This document shows positions 1 to 8,018 of a stretch of 56,954 nucleotides of DNA, piece after piece; the first letter of the stretch is position 1; each line of letters begins with the position of its first letter. Location: contig NZ_STGY01000060.1 of assembly GCF_004912275.1 (NCBI RefSeq), forward strand, positions 1 to 56,954, in the 5' to 3' direction. Below the pieces are notes generated by a model. That model made no database searches, was not told the origin of the DNA, and saw nothing but the letters and a program-made list of their open reading frames with translations. The DNA is from Glycomyces buryatensis (GTDB lineage Bacteria; Actinomycetota; Actinomycetes; Mycobacteriales; Micromonosporaceae). The position numbers were made by a program, and so were the translations under genes.

Positions 1-672
1 TTTTCGTTCCAGCCGGGCGAAGAACTTCGGATTCTCGATCCGCTTGCCCCCGCGCAGCACCGCGAAATCCTTCAGCCCCAAGTCGATCCCGGTCTCCGCT
101 TCCGGATCCGCCATCGGCTCCAACCGCTCGGCGTCGCCATCGATCGAGACGACGAAACTGGCGTAGTACTTGCCAGTCGGGGTTTTGATCACCGTCACAG
201 AGGACGGCTCGGCCGGTAGGTCCCGGGACCAGGCGACTTTCAACTCGCCGACCTTCGGAAGGCGCAGACGCCCATTCGATGTGAAGGCGAACCGTGCGTT
301 CCGGGTATACCTCGCAGACTGCATCCCGGTGCGTTTCTTGAACCGGGGCGGGCCTACGCGCGCCCCGGCCCGCTTCCCCGACAACGAATCAAAGAAAGCC
401 CTATAGGCCGCATGGCAATCGCGCAACGCCTGCTGCAACGGCACCGGCGACACCTCAGACAGCCAAGCCCGCTCAGAGGTTCGCTTCGCTGCCGTGATCA
501 ATGCCTTGTCCAAGTCTGTTGTTCTCGGGTACGGCAAGTCCTCAGCATGCGCGCGCTTACGCACGGCCACCGCATCGTTCCAGACAGTGCGCACACACCC
601 GAACACCCTCGCCAGCTTCCGCCGCTGCGGGGCCGGCGGGTAGATCCGGTAGCGGTACCTCAACTGCACCAC
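1..672 (-). CDS. tnpB: TnpB family RNA-guided nuclease/transposase, 5' part only (cut by window edge)
   Basis: Reading leftward from GTG at 672 (a second GTG lies at 669) gives an unbroken 224-residue frame that runs off the window edge. The N-terminus (VQLRYRYRIYPPAPQRRKLA) and the helix-turn-helix-like region that follows are typical of IS200/IS605- and IS607-associated TnpB. The segment ends in GIDLGLKDFAVL, which holds the first RuvC aspartate. TnpB is known to be an omega-RNA-guided DNA nuclease that cuts empty donor sites. The second and third RuvC motifs and the zinc finger lie outside the window, so integrity cannot be judged. No TnpA is visible beside it. Confidence 0.85.
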   Translation of the reverse strand, partial: MVQLRYRYRIYPPAPQRRKLARVFGCVRTVWNDAVAVRKRAHAEDLPYPRTTDLDKALITAAKRTSERAWLSEVSPVPLQQALRDCHAAYRAFFDSLSGKRAGARVGPPRFKKRTGMQSARYTRNARFAFTSNGRLRLPKVGELKVAWSRDLPAEPSSVTVIKTPTGKYYASFVVSIDGDAERLEPMADPEAETGIDLGLKDFAVLRGGKRIENPKFFARLERK

Positions 673-987
673 ACGACTGTAGACAAGGGGTACGACACTT
701 TTCCCGAACCTTGAGTTCGAGCAGTGCCAATCCGCGGGATCGTGAGCAGAAAACCACCAAGATTCACTGCCGCCCTCGATGACCGAGCCCTCTCCAGAAG
801 CCTGGTAGCGCACCCACCGTTGCAGCCCTGGACCAGATTGTGTCAACATCCCGACAACACCGAACGTAGTCGAACCCTAATATGTGCGTGATCCACGCCA
901 ATTGGGACGAAATAGCTGCTCCCTTGGTAGCCGAGAGATGACCAAGAGTCTTAAGGTTGATTGACATCGATTCCCGGGGAGGAACAT
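673..987. other. intergenic region between tnpB and the GCS2-family ligase gene
   Basis: This 315-base stretch has no ORF with a recognisable product or good ribosome-binding site. It probably contains one outer end of the TnpB element plus the promoter of the downstream ligase gene. I could not identify a clear transposon end or terminal repeat. Confidence 0.5.
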
Positions 988-2484
988 ATGGGCGACGAGG
1001 TGAGCGGTTCTGCCTTGGCGCATTGGGATTATCCCGCGTATCGAGCAAAGCTCCAAGCAGGACGAACGGCCCTCGCGAGGCTCCTCGACGAGCACCGTCT
1101 CGACGCGGAGCGGCCCCTCACCGGCGTCGAACTGGAACTCGATCTCCTTGAACCCAAAGGTGAACCGGCGTTCGCGAACGACACGGTCCTGCAATACCTG
1201 CATACCACGGGAGACGACGACGCGCTGTACAGCGCTCAGCATGAATTGGGCGCCTTCAATATCGAACTGAACCTGCCGCCGAGACTGCTCGACGGCGCCG
1301 GGCTCTCCTGGTACGAGAGCGACCTGGCCGCGATCCTCGCCGAAGTGCGGGAGGCGGCCGACAAGGCCGGAGTGCGGGCGTGCCCGATCGGGACGATGCC
1401 GACGTTCTTCACCGAGCGGGTCGGCATCGAGGCACTCTCGGGCGCGCGCCGCTACCGGGTGCTCAACGAGCAGATCATGGCCTCCCGGGGCGAAGACGTC
1501 CACATCGACATCCAAGGGGCCGAATCGATCCGCTTCTCCTGCGCGAGCATCGCGCCGGAATCGGCGAACACCTCCGTGCAGTTCCACCTCCAGGTCTCCC
1601 CGGAGATGTTCGCGCGCTACTGGAACACGGCACAGGCCCTGGCGGGCATCCAGGTCGCCATGGGTGCCAACTCCCCCTATCTGTTCGGGCGGCAGCTGTG
1701 GGCCGAGACCCGCGTCGTCCTGTTCGAGCAGGGCACCGACACCCGCGACGCCACCCAGCGGGCGAACGGGCGGCTGCCGCGCGCCTGGTTCGGAAACCGC
1801 TGGATCGACTGCGTACTGGACCTGTTCGATGAGAACTACAAGCACTTCGCACCGCTTTTACCTCTTTGCGACGACGAGGACCCGCTCGCGGTGGCCGCGT
1901 CCGGCGGGGTGCCCGAACTGCGGGAGCTGCGCATCCACAACGGGACCATCTACCGCTGGAACCGGCCGGTCTACGACGTCCAGGGCGGGCGTCCGCATCT
2001 GCGCGTAGAGAACCGGGTCCTGCCCGCCGGTCCGACCCCCGTGGACATCTGCGCGAACATGGCGCTGTTCTACGGACTCATGGCCCACTTCGGGCGGGTC
2101 GGAGAACCGCTCAGCGAACGGCTCGACTTCGCGCAGGCCACGGCGAACTTCCAGGCCGCCGCCAGGCACGGCATCCAGGCCGACCAGCACTGGCCCGGAA
2201 GGGGACTCGTCTCCGCCCGCAAACTGGTGATGGAGGAACTGCTGCCGCTCGCCGCCGAAGGCCTGGCGTCCATGGGAGTGGCCCGGCCCGACACCGACCG
2301 CTACCTCGACGTAATCGAGCAGCGGTGCCGGCGCGGCGTCAACGGCGCCTCCTGGCAGGTGGCCCGGGTGCAGGTCGGTGAGCATCGCGACCGGCTGGAG
2401 CGGTTCGACGCACTGCGGGCGATGGTCCTGGACTACGCGGCCCAATCGGCCGACGGCCGCCCGGTTCACGACTGGGAGGTCTGA
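988..2484 (+). CDS. glutamate-cysteine ligase family 2 (GCS2-like) protein
   Basis: 498 residues. The ATG at 988 is preceded by GGGGAGGA, the best start; the frame is open further upstream. The protein belongs to the ~500-residue actinobacterial 'glutamate--cysteine ligase' group of the GCS2/carboxylate-amine ligase superfamily. Visible landmarks are the substrate/metal strand GVELELDL (about residues 46-53), LGAFNIELN (~100-109), the metal/ATP-site segment ASIAPESANTSVQFHLQV and the late RVENRVLPAGPT. By family it would join an amino acid's amine to a gamma-carboxylate in an ATP-dependent reaction. Actinomycetes mostly use mycothiol, so the true acceptor may not be cysteine. It stands alone, facing a convergent membrane-protein gene. 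Confidence 0.8.
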   Translation: MGDEVSGSALAHWDYPAYRAKLQAGRTALARLLDEHRLDAERPLTGVELELDLLEPKGEPAFANDTVLQYLHTTGDDDALYSAQHELGAFNIELNLPPRLLDGAGLSWYESDLAAILAEVREAADKAGVRACPIGTMPTFFTERVGIEALSGARRYRVLNEQIMASRGEDVHIDIQGAESIRFSCASIAPESANTSVQFHLQVSPEMFARYWNTAQALAGIQVAMGANSPYLFGRQLWAETRVVLFEQGTDTRDATQRANGRLPRAWFGNRWIDCVLDLFDENYKHFAPLLPLCDDEDPLAVAASGGVPELRELRIHNGTIYRWNRPVYDVQGGRPHLRVENRVLPAGPTPVDICANMALFYGLMAHFGRVGEPLSERLDFAQATANFQAAARHGIQADQHWPGRGLVSARKLVMEELLPLAAEGLASMGVARPDTDRYLDVIEQRCRRGVNGASWQVARVQVGEHRDRLERFDALRAMVLDYAAQSADGRPVHDWEV

Positions 2485-2512
2485 ACCGGGCGGCCGACTA
2501 GCCTGATCAGCA

Positions 2513-3856
2513 CTAGTGGTCGGAGTCGGCTCCATTGTCGGAGCCGGCATCCGAACCGGTCAGCTTGCGGCGGGTCGGCTTCGCGGCCTTCCTGCCACGG
2601 CGCTTCGGCTTCGGCTTCTCCCCGGCCTCCGTCCCGACCTCGGGGTCGAGCGAGTCCTTCTCGCCGTCGACGGGCTTGAGCTCCTGCACCCAGTCGACAT
2701 CGGGGTCCACGTCCGCCTCCTTGGCGGTCAGTTCCTTCGTGTCCCCCGGTGCGTCGAAGGCCGAATCGGGGGCGGCCGGAACGGTCCAGCCCGGCGCGGT
2801 CTCGACCAGCGACGGGTCCGACTTGCTCTCCTTGCGGCCCCAGCGGCTCTTGCGTTCCTTGGGTTCCTTCGTCTCCTTGGGCGCCTTGGGCTGCTGGGGC
2901 ACCTTGGCCTCCCTGAGCTGGGTGGTCTCGGCACCGCTCTGCCACACGGAAGTCTCGGCCTCGGCCGCCTCCAGGCGGTCGTCGAGTTGACCGCCCGAGC
3001 GCGGCAGCGCCGAGATGACGAGCGAACCGAGCAGCCCCGCAATGGCCGCATAGGGACCGACCAGCAGCACCGCCATCGACTCCGGGCTGTCCAGACGCGA
3101 CGGGCTCAGGTGCGCGACCGTCACGATCAAGGGCCCGGCGATCCCCGAGGCCGCCGCGATCCGGTAGCCCGAGTGGGAAATCGGGCCCCTCCGGGCATAG
3201 GCCGCGACGACCGCGCCGATGAGCGCCGAGCCGAGCACGAAGGGAACCGCGATCGAGAAGCCGCGCCGTCCCAGCACCGACTCCGGCCCCGCCCACGAAC
3301 CCCACACCGCCAGCTCGGTGACCTGCATGGCTTGCTCACCGACCTCGGTGAACGTGGCCAGGACCGCGAGCAGCCAGATCAGGGCGACCGAGGCGCCCAC
3401 ATTGACCGCGACCGCCCGCGAACCGAGCCCGATGAGCGTCAGCACGAAGCCGACCACCGCACCCATGCCGGCGGCCAGCAGCGGCTCGGTCTGGAATTCA
3501 GTGAAGATCGCGCCCCGCTCGGCGGACAGCGCGACGAGGGGTCCGACGGCGAACGCGCCGATCGCGCTGGCGGCCACGGCGGTGACGCGCACGGCGGTCC
3601 CGTTCGCGGCCTCGCCGCGGGAACCGATGACGCCGGAGGCGAGCCCGCCGACCACGCAGGAGGCGGCGGCGAACCAGGAGACCCAGGCGAGGTTGGCGTT
3701 GAATCGGTCGTCGAGCACGGGTTCGAGCGAGCCGGGGGCCGCGTCGGCCCAGGACAGCAGACCGAAGCCGTAGGCCAGCCCGAGCTGGGCCAGCGCGGCG
3801 GTCGCGGCGACCGCGAACCCCACCCCGATCGTGCGCGTCGCAGATGTAGGTGACAT
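2513..3856 (-). CDS. polytopic membrane protein with long charged cytoplasmic tail
   Basis: 447 residues from ATG 3856 (MSPTSATRTIGVGFAV); an earlier in-frame ATG at 3898 would add an unconvincing 14 residues. About 8-9 hydrophobic segments fill residues 1-300. A soluble tail of about 140 residues follows, rich in E, K, P and D, with near-repeats such as PKETKEPKERK and a very basic KPKPKRRGRKAAKPTRRK stretch. It matches a type of uncharacterised actinobacterial membrane protein, and no catalytic motif is visible. It is convergent with the GCS2 gene and divergent from glyA. Function unknown. Confidence 0.7.
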   Translation of the reverse strand: MSPTSATRTIGVGFAVAATAALAQLGLAYGFGLLSWADAAPGSLEPVLDDRFNANLAWVSWFAAASCVVGGLASGVIGSRGEAANGTAVRVTAVAASAIGAFAVGPLVALSAERGAIFTEFQTEPLLAAGMGAVVGFVLTLIGLGSRAVAVNVGASVALIWLLAVLATFTEVGEQAMQVTELAVWGSWAGPESVLGRRGFSIAVPFVLGSALIGAVVAAYARRGPISHSGYRIAAASGIAGPLIVTVAHLSPSRLDSPESMAVLLVGPYAAIAGLLGSLVISALPRSGGQLDDRLEAAEAETSVWQSGAETTQLREAKVPQQPKAPKETKEPKERKSRWGRKESKSDPSLVETAPGWTVPAAPDSAFDAPGDTKELTAKEADVDPDVDWVQELKPVDGEKDSLDPEVGTEAGEKPKPKRRGRKAAKPTRRKLTGSDAGSDNGADSDH

Positions 3857-4075
3857 GCATCGCACGCTACTGCCTGTACACAACGGAGCGTCGAACACCC
3901 GATTCAGTCACGACCCCTTCGCCCGCCTTTCGTCCCGATTGGTAGGACCGCCGGGGACGGTCTCACAGCCCGGAAACGCGGGGGTGGGGCCACCGCCGTC
4001 CCGGTTATGCTCGGGGGGCCAAGGCCACCTGCCCGGTCGCCGTGCTGTTCATGCCGTTCGACAAGGAGCATTCGC

Positions 4076-5350
4076 ATGACCGACGCCTATCAGGCGCTCA
4101 CCGCCAGCCTCGCCTCCGCCGACCCCGAGATCGAGCGGATGATCGAGGCCGAGGGTCGCCGCGAGTCGGAGAAGATCCGGCTCATCGCCTCCGAGAACTA
4201 CGTCTCCGAGGCCGTTATGCAGGCCACCGGGTCCATCCTCACCAACAAGTACTCCGAGGGCTACGCGCGCAAGCGCTACTACGAGGGCCAGCAGGTCATC
4301 GACGAGGTCGAAGAGACCGCGATCGCCCGCGCCAAGGAGCTCTTCGGGGTCGAGCACGCCAACGTGCAGCCGTACTCCGGCTCCCCCGCCAACCTCGCCG
4401 TGTACCTGGCGTTCCTCAAGCCCGGGGACACCGTCATGGGCATGGAGCTGCCGATGGGCGGGCACCTGACCCACGGGTCGAAGGTGTCGGCGACGGGCAA
4501 GTGGTTCAACCCGGTCCACTACGGGGTCCGCCGCGACACCGGCCGCATCGACCTGGACGAGGTCGCCGAGATCGCCCGCAAGGAGCGCCCGAAGCTGATC
4601 ATCTGCGGCGGGACCGCGATCCCCCGCACCGTCGACTTCGAGGGCTTCGCGAAGATCGCCGCCGAGGTCGACGCGCTGCTCATGGCCGACATCGCCCACA
4701 TCGCGGGCCTGGTGGCCGGCGGGGCGCACCCGAGCCCGGTGGGCCACGCTCCGGTCATCACGACCACGACCCACAAGACGCTGCGCGGACCGCGCGGCGC
4801 CATGATCATGACCGACGCCGACCACGCGAAGGCCATCGACAAGGCGGTCTTCCCCGGCCTCCAGGGCGGCCCGCACAACCACACCACCGCCGCGATCGCG
4901 GTGGCCCTGCGCGAGGCGGCGCACGAGTCGTTCAAGACCTACGCGCAGCAGATCGTGAAGAACTCGCAGGCCCTGGCTGCGGCGCTCGCCGACCGCGGCT
5001 ACGACCTGGTCTCGGGCGGCTCCGACAACCACCTGAACCTGGTAGACCTGACCCCCAAGGACATCGGCGGCAAGCCGGCGGCCAAGGCGTTGGACAAGGC
5101 CGGCATCGAGCTGAACTTCAACACGGTCCCGTTCGACACCCGCAAGCCGTTCGACCCGTCGGGCCTGCGCATCGGCACGGCCGCCGTGACGACCCGCGGC
5201 ATGACCGAGGGCGACATGGAGCTCATCGCCGGCTGGATGGACCGCGCGATCAGCGCGGCCAAGGCCGACAAGGAGTCGGAGTACGAGGTCATCGCGGGCG
5301 AGATCCGCGAGTTCTGCAAGTCCTATCCGATCCCGGGCTGGCACGCGTAA
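4076..5350 (+). CDS. glyA: serine hydroxymethyltransferase
   Basis: 424 residues, the usual bacterial SHMT length. ATG 4076 follows AAGGAG at 4062-4067. It interconverts serine and glycine with tetrahydrofolate/5,10-methylene-THF using pyridoxal phosphate, feeding one-carbon metabolism in the cytosol. Recognisable motifs are IASENYVS near residue 35, YAEGYARKRYY-type substrate-loop residues (SEGYARKRYYEG), the PLP-contact ADIAHIAGL, and the PLP-lysine motif TTTHKTLRGPRGA around residues 225-237. All catalytic positions appear intact. A strong hairpin terminator sits right behind the stop. Confidence 0.97.
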   Translation: MTDAYQALTASLASADPEIERMIEAEGRRESEKIRLIASENYVSEAVMQATGSILTNKYSEGYARKRYYEGQQVIDEVEETAIARAKELFGVEHANVQPYSGSPANLAVYLAFLKPGDTVMGMELPMGGHLTHGSKVSATGKWFNPVHYGVRRDTGRIDLDEVAEIARKERPKLIICGGTAIPRTVDFEGFAKIAAEVDALLMADIAHIAGLVAGGAHPSPVGHAPVITTTTHKTLRGPRGAMIMTDADHAKAIDKAVFPGLQGGPHNHTTAAIAVALREAAHESFKTYAQQIVKNSQALAAALADRGYDLVSGGSDNHLNLVDLTPKDIGGKPAAKALDKAGIELNFNTVPFDTRKPFDPSGLRIGTAAVTTRGMTEGDMELIAGWMDRAISAAKADKESEYEVIAGEIREFCKSYPIPGWHA

Positions 5351-5375
5351 CCGAAAGCGCCACAACAATATAAAG

Positions 5376-5404
5376 ATGGGGACCGGCCTGCGGCCGGTCC
5401 CCAT
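5376..5404 (+). terminator. intrinsic terminator-like hairpin after glyA
   Basis: Perfect 13-bp stem (ATGGGGACCGGCC / GGCCGGTCCCCAT) around a TGC loop, 26 bases after the glyA stop. It is followed by only a weak T-rich stretch. It may also serve the small minus-strand gene that ends at 5525. Confidence 0.7.
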
Positions 5405-5524
5405 TCCGTTTGCCGGAATGCTTGGGCAAAGCGAAACGCGCTGGCCCGGCTGGGCTCAGCGCGCTCTCTAGGGTTTTGCAGTCGTGGCTGACACCTTGTG
5501 GGTGCGCTTGTAGCCTTGGCCTTC

Positions 5525-5740
5525 TTAGGCGGCGCGGGTGTAAGCGCCACGCTCGACGCGGTTCGCCATCCGGTGGAGGACGCGAGCGGCCGAGAAACGG
5601 ACCTTGTCCTGCGCGGTGGCACCGGCGACGTACGGCTTGTTCGCGCGGCCGTCGTCGACGACCGGAGCGTTCGGCAGGGCCGAGGTGGCCGTGGTGTTGG
5701 CGGCGTCGACTGCGAGGTAAGCACCTACGAGCTCGTGCAT
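5525..5740 (-). CDS. small hypothetical protein, 71 aa
   Basis: ATG 5740 has a good ribosome-binding site (GAAGGA, about 7 bases upstream on the minus strand). The start MHELVGAYLAVDAANTTATS and the end RMANRVERGAYTRAA form a soluble, moderately alanine-rich protein with no signal peptide or membrane helix. The frame is open about 24 codons further up, but without an RBS. I do not recognise the family. It is convergent with glyA, sharing the terminator hairpin region. Confidence 0.55.
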   Translation of the reverse strand: MHELVGAYLAVDAANTTATSALPNAPVVDDGRANKPYVAGATAQDKVRFSAARVLHRMANRVERGAYTRAA

Positions 5741-6072
5741 GATGATTCCTTCCCGGCATGGTGTGCCGGATAGTGGATTTCTTGGGGGATTGCCGCTCGT
5801 CGATGACGCCATTGTCGACGGCGGGAAAGTCCGGGAGCTCTATTCAGAGCTTGGTTCGCAAGCTTCACCAAGCCTGAGCGATTGCTCGGGATGACCGCTT
5901 CTTCGCTCGCCTCCCGGCTTCTGTATCCATGGTATGACGTCCAGGCAAGCGAAATCCAGGGATTTTGCGTGGGTCACATGTATCGCGCGCCACTGTCCAC
6001 AAAGAGCTGAGTTACCGTTCGGTTATCAAAAACGCCCTTCGGGTTACGCCCGGGTGACGGTAGTCTGTCTTG
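5741..6072. other. divergent intergenic region
   Basis: 332 bases between the small minus-strand gene and the plus-strand P1-peptidase frame. It should hold both promoters. It contains short inverted segments but no feature I can name. There is no convincing Shine-Dalgarno before the ATG at 6073, and a TAGTCT hexamer lies 6 bases upstream of that ATG, so a leaderless transcript is possible. Confidence 0.4.
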
Positions 6073-7827
6073 ATGCGGGACTTGGGCATTCGCGTCGGGC
6101 ACTGGACCGGCGAACACACCGGCTGCACGGTGCTGCTCTTCGATGAGGCGGTACTGGCCTCGGGCGAGGTGCGGGGCGGGGCGCCGGCCAGCCGGGAGAT
6201 CGAACTGCTCGACCCCATGCGGTCCAATGCCGGGATCGACGCGGTGCTCTTGACGGGCGGATCGGCCTTCGGGCTCGCGGCCGCCGACGGGGTGATGCGG
6301 TGGCTGGCCGAACGGGGCAGGGGCGTCGTCACGCCCGGCGGCGTGGTGCCGATCGTGCCCACGCTCGGGCTCTACGACCTGGACGGGACCGGATCGGTTC
6401 CCGGTGCCGCCCAAGGATATGAGGCCTGCGATGCCGCCCAGGCACCGTTCGAACCGGCCCTGGACGGGCCGATCGGCGCGGGCCGGGGCGCGACGGTCGG
6501 GCAGTGGAGGGGCGTGACGCTGCCGTCGGGACTGGCCACGGCGACGCTGCGCAGCGGCGACCTCATCGTGTGCGTCGTGGCCGCCGTCAACGCCTTCGGC
6601 GAACCGGGAAGGCTCGACCGGGATCTGCTCAAACCGGAGGGCTTCCCGATCGCCTTCGGGCGCAATACGACCATCGGCCTGGTCGCCACGAACGCGCGCC
6701 TCGACAAGGTCGAGTGCTGCCGCGTCGCCCAGGGCGCCCACGACGGACTGGCCAGGGCGATCAGCCCGGCCCACACCTCGATGGACGGCGACGCGTTCGT
6801 GGCGGCCGCGACCGGCAAGGTCACCGCCGCCCCGGATGTGGTGCGCGCCTTGGCCGTCGAGGCCGTCGCCGAGGCGATCGGCGAAGCGGCCTTAGGCTTC
6901 ATGCATGCACCGCCCCCTCGCGTCCGCCGCCGCCGTGCTCCTGCTGGGCGCCGCATGCACGGATGGGCCCGGGATCGGCCCGACGCCCCCTCACCCGCCG
7001 ACAGCTGGGTCTACCAGCTCTCCGGTTACACGGATGACGGTCTCGGCGCCCTGGCCGCGGCCGAGCAGGAGACGGCGGTCATCGACCTGGCCCGCGACGG
7101 CGGCGACGACTACTTCACCGCCGACGAGATCGGCGCGCTGCACGAGGCTGGCAAGACCGTCTACGCCTACTTCACCATCGGATCGATCGAGACCTACCGG
7201 CCCGAATACCCGGCGGTCGCCGAGACCGACCTGGTGCTCAATCACTGGGACGAGTGGCCCGACGAGTACTTCACGGCCTACTGGGACGAGCGGTGGTGGG
7301 ACCTGGTGGTGCGCCCGCGCCTGGACCAGGCGATCGCGGCGGGATTCGACGGCGTCTACCTCGACGTGCCGAACGCCTACGAGGAGATCGACCTGTCACT
7401 GGTGCCGGGTGAGGACCGGGAGTCCTTGGCGCGCAAGATGGTCGACCTCATCGTGGCCGTCGACGAATACGCCGAGGCGGCGGGGGCGGATCTCGCGGTG
7501 TTTCCGCAGAACGCGCCCGAGCTGCGCGAATATCCGGGCTACCTGGAGGCGATCGACGGCATCGGCGTCGAGGATCTGTTCTTCCTGGACCAGGATGTAC
7601 CGTGCGACGAGGACTGGTGCGAGGAGAACCTGGAGCACGTCCGCGCGATCAGTGCGGCGGGCACGACGGTGCTGGCGGTGGACTACGCGCGCGAGGCGGC
7701 GAATATCGAGACCGCCTGCGAGCGCTACGGAGAAGAGGGCTTCTACGGCTACGTGACCGGAGTCGATCTCGACCGCATCGACGAGCCCTGCACGGCACAA
7801 AGTGCCTCTCCGGCCACACAGCGTTGA
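6073..7827 (+). CDS. apparent fusion of P1-family (DmpA/NylC-like) peptidase and GH114-like domain; probably a frameshifted gene pair
   Basis: The frame from ATG 6073 encodes 584 residues. Residues 1 to ~276 are a P1-family N-terminal-nucleophile hydrolase: early RVGHWTGEHTGCTVLL, LLTGGSAFGLAAADG, and the AHTSMDGDAF motif near the autoprocessing site. Residues ~277-315 are an arginine/proline-rich junction with no domain character. Residues ~316-575 match the TM1410/GH114 family (endo-alpha-1,4-polygalactosaminidase-like): SWVYQLSGY, VYAYFTIGS, DGVYLDV. GH114 proteins are exported, whereas the peptidase start shows no export signal. A lipoprotein signal peptide lies in another frame across the junction (6905-6990), so one missing base, not a true fusion, is likely. 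Confidence 0.7.
   Translation: MRDLGIRVGHWTGEHTGCTVLLFDEAVLASGEVRGGAPASREIELLDPMRSNAGIDAVLLTGGSAFGLAAADGVMRWLAERGRGVVTPGGVVPIVPTLGLYDLDGTGSVPGAAQGYEACDAAQAPFEPALDGPIGAGRGATVGQWRGVTLPSGLATATLRSGDLIVCVVAAVNAFGEPGRLDRDLLKPEGFPIAFGRNTTIGLVATNARLDKVECCRVAQGAHDGLARAISPAHTSMDGDAFVAAATGKVTAAPDVVRALAVEAVAEAIGEAALGFMHAPPPRVRRRRAPAGRRMHGWARDRPDAPSPADSWVYQLSGYTDDGLGALAAAEQETAVIDLARDGGDDYFTADEIGALHEAGKTVYAYFTIGSIETYRPEYPAVAETDLVLNHWDEWPDEYFTAYWDERWWDLVVRPRLDQAIAAGFDGVYLDVPNAYEEIDLSLVPGEDRESLARKMVDLIVAVDEYAEAAGADLAVFPQNAPELREYPGYLEAIDGIGVEDLFFLDQDVPCDEDWCEENLEHVRAISAAGTTVLAVDYAREAANIETACERYGEEGFYGYVTGVDLDRIDEPCTAQSASPATQR
6905..6990 (+). other. off-frame lipoprotein signal peptide start of the GH114-like gene
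   Basis: ATG 6905, one frame off the long frame, reads MHRPLASAAAVLLLGAACTD: a short basic start, hydrophobic core and perfect lipobox LGAAC. Adding one C to the CCCCC run at 6986-6990 would join it directly to SPADSWVYQLSG of the GH114 domain. This is the expected N-terminus of a secreted lipoprotein and marks a probable 1-base deletion in nature or in the assembly. Confidence 0.65.
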
Positions 7828-8018
7828 AATCGGACGTCGGGCCCGATTTGATTTGCCGCTAACCTATCGGACCACCCGCGATAACGCCTAAGGTGTCATT
7901 GATGGGCACAAATACCTGTCGCAGAAACACGACGGACATAAACGATGGTTTTCTTGCGATCTGCACCACTGTATGATCAGCATCATTGCCCGAAAACCTT
8001 CGATTGCGAGGTGTTCCC

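Noticed and set aside
1..672. Complete IS200/IS605 element
   Set aside because: Only the tnpB 5' part is in the window, with no tnpA and no identifiable ends.
2516..3853. 445-codon plus-strand open frame
   Set aside because: Antisense to the membrane-protein gene; Arg/Gly/Asp-rich with no recognisable domain.
4000..4075. Possible ZTP/pfl or tetrahydrofolate riboswitch upstream of glyA
   Set aside because: glyA genes often carry such leaders, but the conserved core of those motifs is not visible in the GC-rich leader here.
4049..5404. 451-codon minus-strand open frame
   Set aside because: It mirrors glyA, which is certain.
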